From the NCBI RefSeq assembly GCF_000484535.1, contig NC_022600.1:1860001-1924000 (forward strand): a stretch of DNA of 64,000 nt, given 5' to 3'. This DNA is from Gloeobacter kilaueensis JS1. GTDB lineage: Bacteria; Cyanobacteriota; Cyanobacteriia; Gloeobacterales; Gloeobacteraceae. Under the pieces are notes generated by a model. It was not told where the DNA came from. It did not search any database and saw nothing but the letters and a program-made list of their open reading frames with translations. The position numbers and the translations under genes were made by a program. Shown here piece by piece: positions 20,201-27,288 of the stretch (the first letter of the stretch is position 1; every line of letters starts with the position of its first letter).

Positions 20201-20746
20201 TGTCAGAAAGGCTTTGTAGAGGGTGGCCAGTTCTGAAATCAACAGTTCGATCGACCAGCCGTCGCCGACGATGTGGTGGATGACGAGTGCGAGGATGTGC
20301 TCCTCGGGAGCGAGCCGAAAGAGCCGCGCATAGATGAGAGGACCGTTTGCCAGATCGAAGGAATGCCGGGCGAGGTTGCGGCACTGCCGCTGTGCCTCCA
20401 CTTCGCGATGGGTAGCAGGCAAAGCCTCCAGATCGACCAGGGGCAGATCCACACCCAGGCTCTCGCTCACCCGTTGCACCGGCCCGTCTTCACCCTGGGC
20501 GAAGGTTGTCCGCAGCGCTCCGTGGCGGCGGACGATTTCGCCCAGGGCCGCTTTGAGAATTTCGACGGCGAGCGGACCCCTCAAGCGCCAGGCTTGCCGG
20601 ATATTGAAGGCCGGGTTGCCCGGCTGGAACTGATCGAGAAACCAGAGCCGCTGCTGGGCGTAGGAAAGCGGGGCGCGGATCGTCGTCCGGCCTGCGGGGT
20701 GGCCGCCGACGAGTGCAGGGGAGGCGAGACTGACAGAATCGTTCAT
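14255..20746 (-). CDS. Nonribosomal peptide synthetase, two modules C-A-PCP-C-A-PCP (predicted Val, Ala)
   Basis: 2163 aa; ATG at 20746 overlaps the previous stop by 4 bases. Module 1: C (about 20-460, HHIVGDG), A (about 480-890) with hand-read code DAFWLGGTFK, close to the known Val code DAFWIGGTFK, and PCP with FFDLGGHSLL. Module 2: C (about 1065-1510, HHIVSDG), A (about 1530-1930) with code DLFNNALTYK, an Ala code, and PCP with FFALGGHSLL. Both C domains look like ordinary L-L condensing domains and there are no epimerase or methyltransferase inserts. The C-terminal tail LGDLSDEEVQALLGDLL is a docking-like helix that should hand the chain to the downstream Thr module. All core A motifs and both carrier serines are intact. 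Confidence 0.95.
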   Translation of the reverse strand: MNDSVSLASPALVGGHPAGRTTIRAPLSYAQQRLWFLDQFQPGNPAFNIRQAWRLRGPLAVEILKAALGEIVRRHGALRTTFAQGEDGPVQRVSESLGVDLPLVDLEALPATHREVEAQRQCRNLARHSFDLANGPLIYARLFRLAPEEHILALVIHHIVGDGWSIELLISELATLYKAFLTGEPSPLPPLAIQYTDFSEWQQRRLAGERVEQQLSYWKERLADAPAVLELPTDHPRPPVQTYNGALHTFNVSPALVSALKELAREEGTTLFTALLAAFQVLLFRYTGQTDLLVGTSIANRDRTEIEPLIGFFVNLLVLRTDLGGEPSFRKFLSRAGQVTLEALDHQDLPFEKLVEALQPERSLSHTPLFQVLFVLQVPEEAVSIPNLAVESFQIDSGVALYDLILSATELPQGGLRAEFEYNTDLFDPETIERMAGHLLTLLESLVADPDQPITSLPLLTAQEKQLFREWNATDRDYPRHLCIHQLFEQQVERTPEAVALVWDEEISYRELNERANQLAHHLQSLGVGAEVPVGICLERSPELIVSLLAVLKAGGAYVPLDPAYPTERLAFLIQDAGLTVLVSTESLADELPAGWFQLVLLDSESDLIASSSTDNPETSVTGENLAYVLYTSGSTGTPKGVLTPHKAVLRLLLNNPFFEVETDETFLQLAPVAFDASTFEIWAPLLHGATLVLAPARKLSLAEIAQLIEAHQITTLWLTAGLFHLMLTEQLPTLAKVRQLLAGGDVLSLPHVRKLLEQPGERVVINGYGPTESTTFACCYRMDRNTQLEGSVPIGKPIANTRVYVLDARAELVPVGVVGELFIGGDGLARGYLNRPELTAEKFVSDPFSESGGKLYRTGDLVRWQEDGVLEFVGRLDNQVKLRGFRIELGEIETVLSGHPGVREAAVLLREEASSTQSLVAYVVSGSEPAQPTQLRAYLKERLPEYMVPSAFVSLEALPLTANGKLDRKALPAPEMDGPDHSGDGIAPRTPLENILTGIWSEVLGRNGVGVEDNFFDLGGHSLLATLIISRVRKILSVEIPLQQLFTRPTIASLAEFIEVQRQTESLEADLPVLRHERLEHPPLSYAQQRLWFLDQWQPGDPFYNVPAALHLGGPLDPAILEAALNALIARHETLRTTFQIVQEQPRQIVASALELAVSLIDLQQFQETERAREYQRLSDAEARRPFDLAKGPLLRAVLFRFTPTEHVLLLTMHHIVSDGWSIGVFIQELAALYAAFQSDQPSPLPPLPIQYADFALWQRQWLRGKVLEEQLSYWQKQLTGAPEALNLPTDYPRPPVQRHDGATHAFALPASLTKSLERLAAQESTTLFMVLLAAFKVLLSRYSRQEDIVVGTPIANRNRAEIEPLIGFFVNTLVLRTDLGGEPSFRELLARVRQVTLEAFDHQDLPFEKLVEHLQPERLLSHNPLFQVMFILQNAPRSPDKIGELVLDLKEVESNTAKFDLTLAMEETAQGVAGVIEYDTDLFEMATIERMAGHLLTLLEAAVTDPDQAIASLPLLTEQEKQLFSQWNDTERDYPRHLCIHQLFEQQVERTPEAVALVWGKEKLSYRELNHRANQLAHHLQSLGVGAEVLVGICLERSPKLVVSLLAVLKAGGAYVPLDPNYPAERLAFMIQDVEVLVSEPATADRLPATGAKRVLLDGTNTLAEWPRVNPTSSAGSENLAYVIYTSGSTGKPKGVAIAHRSAVALIYWAREVFSDADLAGVLASTSICFDLSVFELFVPLSWGGSVILAANALDLPELEGVSLVNTVPSAMAELVRSNGVPASVRTVNLAGEPLQRRLVDQIYAIPTVQQLFNLYGPSEDTTYSTFIRMERQETGLPTIGRPIANTQIYILDAHQQRVPVGVPGELFIGGEGLARGYLKRPELTAEKFVPDPFAQEADGRLYRTGDLARWRADGTIEFLGRLDFQVKIRGFRIELGEIEAALLNHPEVREVIVVAREDNPGDLRLVAYISPHTGPGPTSTVLRAYLKEHLPEYMVPSAFVFLEALPLSPNGKVDRKALPAPTADRREIETDFVAPDSPVEEVLAGIWSEVLKREPIGVEDNFFALGGHSLLATQVLSRTRNVFRVELSLRSFFAQPTILHLARLVSEALRESPSSSDERIVPLVRQEEAAVLAQLGDLSDEEVQALLGDLLEQEEQAQNE

Positions 20747-23700
20747 GGCGATGGTGTGTTTTTGGGCGATGCGTGTTTTTCTGTGAGCAGATCCTGGGCG
20801 TCGTCGTCGGACAGCTCGCTCAGGGCAAGGAGCAGTTGGGCGGTCTTCTCGATCCTGGGCCGCTCCTGCGGATCGCTCAGCAAGAAGCGGGCGAGCCCGG
20901 CGACGGTGGGATTCTCGAAGAGCGCGTAGAGCGGAACCTCCAGGCGCAGAATGGTCTGGATCTGGGAGACGACCTGAGTGGCAACGAGCGAATGGCCACC
21001 CAGGTCGAAGAAGTTGTCCTCCACCCCGACCACATCCCGATCGAGTACTTCTGCCCAGATGTCCGCCAGCACCTCCTCGACGGAAGTGCGGGGCGCGACG
21101 ATCTCTGTCGGGGTGTCGCTTTTCTCGGGCGCGGGTAAGGCTCTGCGGTCCAGCTTGCCGTTGGCGTTGAGCGGCAGGCTGTTCAGCGAGACGAAGAGCG
21201 CAGGTACCATGTACTCCGGCAGGCGCTCTTTCAAGTACGTGCGCAGAGCTGTGCTGTCCGGTTCCGTTGTGAGCGGAACGATGTAGGCGACCAGGCCCGC
21301 GCCGCCGGGAAGATCATCCCGCAACTGCACCGCCGCCTCGCGCACCTCGGGATGGCTGCTCAGGACGGTTTCAATCTCGCCCAGTTCGATGCGGAAGCCG
21401 CGCAGCTTCACCTGAAAATCGAGCCGTCCCAGGTACTCGATCGCCCCGTCCGGACGGCGACGGGCCAGATCCCCTGTGCGATAGAGCTTCTCGCCGGAGG
21501 GGCTGAACGGGTCAGGAACGAATTTTTCTGCCGTGAGTTCGGGCCGGTTGAGGTAGCCCCGCGCCACACCGACGCCGCCGATGAACAGTTCTCCCGGCAC
21601 ACCCACCGGCACCGGTTGGCCGTGGGCATCGAGCAGGTGAATCCGAATGTTGGCGATCGGGTGGCCGATCGGTACACTCTGCGCTTCGAGATCCGGTTGG
21701 CACTGCCAGCAGGTGACATCCACCGCCGCCTCGGTCGGCCCGTACAGGTTGTGCAGTTCGGCATCCAGCCGCGCAAAGAAGCGATTCTGGAGGGCAGGGG
21801 GCAGGGCTTCGCCGCTCACGATCACCCGCTTCAGGCTCGTGAGGCCGCTCAGATCCGCCTCGTCGAGGAGCACGTTCAGCATCGCGGGAACGAAGTGGAC
21901 GTGGGTGATCCGCTCTCGGGCAATGAGCCGGCAGAGATACCGGCTGTCGCGGTGGCCGCCGGGCTGGGCGAGCACCAGCCGGGCTCCGGTCATAAGCGGC
22001 CAGAAGAACTCCCACACCGAGACATCGAAGCTGAAGGGCGTCTTCTGCAGTACGGCATCTTCGACGCCCAACTGGTAAGCCTCCTGCATCCACAGAAGGC
22101 GGTTGCAGATGGCGCGGTGGGTGTTCGCCGCTCCCTTGGGCTTTCCAGTGGAACCGCTCGTGTAGATGACGTAGGCGAGATTGTCCGCTTTCGCCGGACA
22201 GGTGGGGGGTTGCTCCGGCTGGATGGCGACAGCCTGCCAGTCACGATCGAGCAGCACCAGACTTGGGGCGACCGATTCCAGTTCCTCCAGTAACGCCCAG
22301 GTGGGCGCGTGGGCGAGTACGACCGCCGGTCGGGCGTCTTCGAGCATGAAGGTAAGCCGCTCCGCCGGGTAGCCCGGATCGAGGGGCAGGTAAGCGCCTC
22401 CTGCCTTGAGCACGGCCAGAAGTGCAACCACCATCTCCACGGAGCGCTCCAGGCAGACGCCCACCAGCACTTCTGCTCCGACTCCGAGGGATTGCAAGTG
22501 ATGGGCAAGCTGGTTGGCGCGTGCGTCCAGTTCCCGATAGCTCAACTGCTGTTGCTCGAAGACGAGGGCAACCGCCTCGGGTGTGCGCTCCACTTGCTGC
22601 TCGAACCAGTGCTGCAGGCAGTGCTCCAGCGGATAGTCCCGGTTCGTGTCGTTCCAACTCGCGAGCAGTTGCTTTTCAGGATCGGTCAGTAACGGCAACG
22701 AAGAGATGGGTTGGTCCGGGTGAGCGACGATGGCTTCCAGCAATGTCAGCAGGTGAGCGGCCATCCGTTCGATCGTCTCAGGATCGAACAGGTCCGTGTC
22801 GTACTCGAAGGCAGCCTGCAGTCCCTGGGCGGTCTCCTCCATCGCGAGGGTCAGATCGAACTTGGCGGCCTTGCCGAAGACGGTCACCGGCTCGACGGTG
22901 AGGCCCGCCAGTTCGCGAATCGGTACCGAGGCGTTCTGCAGGACGAACATGACCTGAAAGAGGGGCGCGTAGCTGAGGTCGCGCTTCGGCTGCAGCGCTT
23001 CTACCAGATGCTCGAAGAGCAGATCCTGGTGATCGAAGGCTTCGAGCGTCACCCGCCGCACCCTTTCCAGTAACTCCCGGAAGCTCGGTCCACCACCCAG
23101 ATCCGTCCTGAGCACCAGGGCGTTGATGAAGTAGCCAATCAGCGGCTCAATTTCCGCTCGGTTGCGGTTGGCGACGGGCGTGCCAATCACGATGTCTTCC
23201 TGGCGACTGTAGCGGGCGAGCAACACCTTGAAGGCGGCAAGCAGCACCATGAAGAGCGTTGTCCCCTCCCTGGCAGCCAACTGCTTGAGACTTTCTGTCA
23301 ATCCTGCCGGAAGCAACAGGGCATGGGTGGCACCGTTGTGGCGCTGCACGGCTGGCCGGGGGTAATCGGTGGGCAACTTCAACAGTTCCGGCGCACCGGC
23401 CAACTGTCCCTGCCAGTAGGCGAGCTGTCTTCTGGCCGCTGCCTGCTGTTCGGGCTGTTGTTGCCAGACGGCAAAATCGGCGTACTGGATCGCCAGTTCC
23501 GGCAGCGGTGAGGGCTGGCCTGATTGGAAAGCAGCGTAGAGGGCAGCCAGTTCCTGGATGAACACCCCGACCGACCAGCCATCGCTCACGATATGGTGCA
23601 GTGTGACGATCAAGATGTGTTCCGCTGCTCCGAGCCGCAGAAGGCGCGCCCGCACCAGCGGCCCTGCCTCCAGATCGAAGGGAAGCTGAATTTCTTTCTC

Positions 23701-26700
23701 AGCCAGCAGACGGGCTTGCTCCTCGGGCAACCCGCTCAGATCAGTCACTGGAAGAGTGAAGTCGATTTGCTCGACGATGCGCTGGTAGGGCAGGCCGTCG
23801 TCGCCCGCCGGGAGGACCGTGCGCAAAATTTCGTGGCGGCGGATCACCTCCCTGAGAGCGCTCTCCAGCACCTGCACATTCAGATCGCCCCGCAGACGGG
23901 TGACGGCGGGCAGGTTGTAGAGGCTGGCCTGGGAACTGAGGCGGTCGAGAAACCACAGCCCGTTCTGCGAGAAGGAGAGGGGCATCTTCTCGCTCCTGGG
24001 CACCGGCAGAATTACCGAGGTGGCCCTTGGGGCGGACGGCGCTTCGTCGAGCGCCCGCTGAATGCGAATCGCCAGCGCCGCGACGGTGGGAGCCTCGAAG
24101 AGCGCCCGCACCGGCAAATCGACGCCGAAGACCTCGCGCGCGCGAAAAATGGCCCGGTTGGCCAGGAGCGAGTGACCACCGAGGGCAAAGAAGTTGTCCT
24201 GGATGCCCAACCGTTCGATGGGCAGAATCGCAAGCCAGATCTGGACGAGTTGCGCCTCGATCCAGTTGCGCGGCAGGTTCGGACTCGCCGTCTCCACCCG
24301 CAATTCTGTCGGCCTGGGCAGGGCGCGGCGGTCGAGCTTGCCGTTCGGGGTGAGCGGCAGTGCCTCCAGCGGCACGAAAGCGGTAGGAAGCATATATTCC
24401 GGCAGCCATTCCCGCAAAAAGGCCCGCAGAGCATGACTGTCCGGTTCCGTTCCTGCTGCAGAGACGATGTAGGCCGTCAGGAATTTCTCCCCCGGCTCAT
24501 CCTCGCGCAGGAGGATCGCTGCCTGGCGCACCGCCGGGTGGCGACGAAGGGCCACCTCGATTTCCCCCAGTTCGATGCGGAAGCCCCGGAGCTTCACCTG
24601 AAAATCGAGCCGGCCCAGAAATTCAAGCGTTCCATCCGGCCTCCACCGCACCAGATCACCCGTCCGGTACAGCTTCCCGCCGGAGGTGCTGAACGGGTCG
24701 GGGACGAACTTTTCTGCTGTCAACTCGGGCCGATTGAGATAGCCTCGCGCCAGTCCTGCCCCGCCGATGAACAGTTCTCCCGGCACACCCACCGGCACCG
24801 GTTGGCCCTGGGCATCCAGCACGTAGAGCTTTGTGTTGGCGAGGGGGCGACCGATGGGCACCAGCCCGTCCACCGCCTGGACCGGGTGGATCGTGGACCA
24901 GACCGTGGTCTCGGTCGGCCCGTAGAGGTTCCAGAGGCGCGCCTCTGAGTGCCGCAACTGCTCTGCCAGATCTGTTGGCAGCGCCTCTCCACCGCAGAGC
25001 AGCTTTAAGGAAGCCTCCGGCTGCCAGCCGCTTTCGAGCAACAACCGCCAGGTGGCCGGAGTGGCCTGCAGGATCGTTGCACCCGAATCAGCCAACAGGC
25101 GCGCCAATCGCCCGCCATCCTGGCTATCCTCCCGTGCGGCGAGAACGATGCGGGCTCCACGAACGAGCGGCAACCAGATTTCTAAAGCAGCGATGTCGAA
25201 GGCAACAGTGGTGACAGCCAGCCAGCGATCTGCCCCAGCGAGAGCCAGATGCTCGTCCATCGCCCGAAGAAAGTTGATGAGTGAGGACTGTGTGACCATC
25301 ACCCCTTTGGGTTTGCCGGTGGAACCGCTGGTGTAAATGACGTAGGCGAGCCGCCGGTCTTTTTCCCCGGAACAGGGAGGATTATCTGGGGAGGCAGCCT
25401 CGATTGCTTCTGCGTCGGTGTCAACGCGCACCAGCCGGAACCCGTCCGCATACCGATCCCCGCCCAGGTGACTGTCGGTGATCAATACCGACAGGCCACT
25501 GTCTTGAACGATGAAGGCGAGTCTTTCGGCTGGATAGGCCGGATCGAGGGGCACGTAGGCTCCACCGGCTTTCCAGACCGCAAGCAGACTGATGATCAGC
25601 TCCGGGCATCGCTTCAGATAGATGCCCACCAGCGCATCCGGGCCAACGCCCAATGCCTGCAGGTGGTGGGCAAGCTGGTTGGCCCGCTGATTCAACTCCC
25701 GATAACTGAGTTTCTTTTCACCCGAGACGAGGGCAATCGCTTCGGGAGTGCGCTCCGCCTGTTCTTCGATCAGTTGATGGATCAGCCGATCGTGCGGATA
25801 GTCCCGATCCGTGTCGTTCCAACTCACGAACAGTTGCTTTTCTGGCTCGGTGAGCAGGGGCAGGGAAGAGATGGGCTGGTCCGGACCGGCAACAGCCGCT
25901 TCCAGCAATGTCCGCAGGTGGCCCGTCAGCCGCTCGATCGTCTCGGGCTCGAACAGGTCCGTGTTGTACTCCCAACTGCCCGCCAGACCCGCTTTACTTT
26001 CCAGCAGCGTCAAAGAGAGATCGAATTTGGCGGTGCTATCTGGCATCTCCACCGGCTCCAGTTGCAGCCCCGGTAGTTCGACGACCGGCAGAGGTGCATT
26101 CTGTAGCGTGAACAGCACCTGAAAGAGTGGCTGGTAGCTGAGGTTGCGCTCCGGCTGCAGGTGCTCCACCAGCTTCTCGAAGGGCAGATCCTGATGATCG
26201 AAGGCTTCGAGCGTCACCTCCCGCACGCGGGCCAGTAATTCCCGGAAACTCGGTTCCCTGCCCAGGTCCGTCCTGAGCACCAATGTGTTGACGAAAAAAC
26301 CGATCAAAGGCTCGATTTCGGAGCGGTTGCGGTTGGCGATGGGTGTGCCCACCACGATGTCCTCCTGGTGGCTGTAGCGAGAAAGCAGCACCTTGAAGGC
26401 GGCGAGGAGCACCATGAAGAGCGTCGCGCTCTCCTGGGCGGCCAGCCGTTCCAGGCTTTTCACCAAAGAGGCGGGGAGGGTGAAAGTGTGGGCGCGGCCC
26501 CGGTAACTCTGCACGGGTGGGCGGGGATGGTTGGTAGGCAGCTCCAGCAGCGCCGGTGCGCCCGCCAATCGTTGCTCCCAGTAGGCAAATTTTTCCTCGA
26601 AGACTGTGCCTGTGAGCCACTGCTGCTGCCAGGCGGCAAAATCGGCGTACTGGATCGCCAGTTCCGGCAGCGGGGAAGGCTGGCCTGATTGGAAGGCAGC

Positions 26701-27288
26701 GTAGAGGATGGCCAGTTCCTGGATGAACACCCCAATCGACCAGCCATCGCTCACGATATGGTGCAGCGTTACGATCAAGATGTGTTCTGTTGCCCCGAGC
26801 CGCAGAAGGCGCGCCCGCACCAGCGGCCCTGCCGCCAGATCGAAGGGAAGCTGGGCTTCAGTGGCCACCAGCCGCTCCGCCTCGCTCTCTTTTTCAGCCC
26901 CGGCCAGATCACTGAGATCCACTGGAGACAATGCGAGTGACACCTCGGGGGCGATCGTCAGTTGGGGCTGACCGGCGACGGTGCGGAAGCTGGTGCGCAG
27001 AACCTCGTGGCGGCGGACCACTTCCTGCAAAGCCGCCTCCATCGCCCCTACGTCCAGCACCCCGTTGAGGCGGGCAGCGACGGGCAGGTTGTACATCGCC
27101 CCAGAGGGCAGCAGTTGATCGAGGAACCACAGCCGCCTCTGGGCGTAGGAGAGGGGCAGTTCTCCGTCTCTGGGTACGGGCTGGATACTGTCCGCTTCGG
27201 GCGGCTCCCCATTCTGCTGCTCGGCGAGCAACAGGAGCAACAGTTGTTGTTGTTCGGGGGTCAGGTCGGTGAGCTGTTCGAGGTCCAT
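20743..27288 (-). CDS. Nonribosomal peptide synthetase, two modules C-A-PCP-C-A-PCP (predicted Gly, Ser)
   Basis: 2181 aa. The N-terminus MDLEQLTDLTPEQQQLLLLL is a docking-like helix. Module 1: C (about 45-480, HHIVSDG near 176), A with hand-read code DILQLGLVWK, matching the Gly code apart from a conservative Ile/Val change, and PCP FFALGGHSLL. Module 2: C (HHIVSDG), A with code DVWHISLVDK, a Ser code, and PCP FFDLGGHSLV. The tail LSELSDDDAQDLLTEKH resembles a C-terminal docking element. The start overlaps the end of the glycosyltransferase/thioesterase gene by 28 bases and the end overlaps the next NRPS by 4. This is the first canonical amino-acid-loading protein of the line; its first C domain must accept the chain from an upstream carrier, probably the PCP of the FAAL-KR-PCP protein. 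Confidence 0.95.
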   Translation of the reverse strand: MDLEQLTDLTPEQQQLLLLLLAEQQNGEPPEADSIQPVPRDGELPLSYAQRRLWFLDQLLPSGAMYNLPVAARLNGVLDVGAMEAALQEVVRRHEVLRTSFRTVAGQPQLTIAPEVSLALSPVDLSDLAGAEKESEAERLVATEAQLPFDLAAGPLVRARLLRLGATEHILIVTLHHIVSDGWSIGVFIQELAILYAAFQSGQPSPLPELAIQYADFAAWQQQWLTGTVFEEKFAYWEQRLAGAPALLELPTNHPRPPVQSYRGRAHTFTLPASLVKSLERLAAQESATLFMVLLAAFKVLLSRYSHQEDIVVGTPIANRNRSEIEPLIGFFVNTLVLRTDLGREPSFRELLARVREVTLEAFDHQDLPFEKLVEHLQPERNLSYQPLFQVLFTLQNAPLPVVELPGLQLEPVEMPDSTAKFDLSLTLLESKAGLAGSWEYNTDLFEPETIERLTGHLRTLLEAAVAGPDQPISSLPLLTEPEKQLFVSWNDTDRDYPHDRLIHQLIEEQAERTPEAIALVSGEKKLSYRELNQRANQLAHHLQALGVGPDALVGIYLKRCPELIISLLAVWKAGGAYVPLDPAYPAERLAFIVQDSGLSVLITDSHLGGDRYADGFRLVRVDTDAEAIEAASPDNPPCSGEKDRRLAYVIYTSGSTGKPKGVMVTQSSLINFLRAMDEHLALAGADRWLAVTTVAFDIAALEIWLPLVRGARIVLAAREDSQDGGRLARLLADSGATILQATPATWRLLLESGWQPEASLKLLCGGEALPTDLAEQLRHSEARLWNLYGPTETTVWSTIHPVQAVDGLVPIGRPLANTKLYVLDAQGQPVPVGVPGELFIGGAGLARGYLNRPELTAEKFVPDPFSTSGGKLYRTGDLVRWRPDGTLEFLGRLDFQVKLRGFRIELGEIEVALRRHPAVRQAAILLREDEPGEKFLTAYIVSAAGTEPDSHALRAFLREWLPEYMLPTAFVPLEALPLTPNGKLDRRALPRPTELRVETASPNLPRNWIEAQLVQIWLAILPIERLGIQDNFFALGGHSLLANRAIFRAREVFGVDLPVRALFEAPTVAALAIRIQRALDEAPSAPRATSVILPVPRSEKMPLSFSQNGLWFLDRLSSQASLYNLPAVTRLRGDLNVQVLESALREVIRRHEILRTVLPAGDDGLPYQRIVEQIDFTLPVTDLSGLPEEQARLLAEKEIQLPFDLEAGPLVRARLLRLGAAEHILIVTLHHIVSDGWSVGVFIQELAALYAAFQSGQPSPLPELAIQYADFAVWQQQPEQQAAARRQLAYWQGQLAGAPELLKLPTDYPRPAVQRHNGATHALLLPAGLTESLKQLAAREGTTLFMVLLAAFKVLLARYSRQEDIVIGTPVANRNRAEIEPLIGYFINALVLRTDLGGGPSFRELLERVRRVTLEAFDHQDLLFEHLVEALQPKRDLSYAPLFQVMFVLQNASVPIRELAGLTVEPVTVFGKAAKFDLTLAMEETAQGLQAAFEYDTDLFDPETIERMAAHLLTLLEAIVAHPDQPISSLPLLTDPEKQLLASWNDTNRDYPLEHCLQHWFEQQVERTPEAVALVFEQQQLSYRELDARANQLAHHLQSLGVGAEVLVGVCLERSVEMVVALLAVLKAGGAYLPLDPGYPAERLTFMLEDARPAVVLAHAPTWALLEELESVAPSLVLLDRDWQAVAIQPEQPPTCPAKADNLAYVIYTSGSTGKPKGAANTHRAICNRLLWMQEAYQLGVEDAVLQKTPFSFDVSVWEFFWPLMTGARLVLAQPGGHRDSRYLCRLIARERITHVHFVPAMLNVLLDEADLSGLTSLKRVIVSGEALPPALQNRFFARLDAELHNLYGPTEAAVDVTCWQCQPDLEAQSVPIGHPIANIRIHLLDAHGQPVPVGVPGELFIGGVGVARGYLNRPELTAEKFVPDPFSPSGEKLYRTGDLARRRPDGAIEYLGRLDFQVKLRGFRIELGEIETVLSSHPEVREAAVQLRDDLPGGAGLVAYIVPLTTEPDSTALRTYLKERLPEYMVPALFVSLNSLPLNANGKLDRRALPAPEKSDTPTEIVAPRTSVEEVLADIWAEVLDRDVVGVEDNFFDLGGHSLVATQVVSQIQTILRLEVPLYALFENPTVAGLARFLLSDPQERPRIEKTAQLLLALSELSDDDAQDLLTEKHASPKNTPSP

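Noticed and set aside
23524-24948. 474-aa open frame on the + strand
   Set aside because: Antisense shadow of an NRPS module with all motifs on the other strand.
10915-27288. Repeated short motifs as a CRISPR-like array
   Set aside because: The repeats are about 3 kb apart and correspond to conserved NRPS core motifs.
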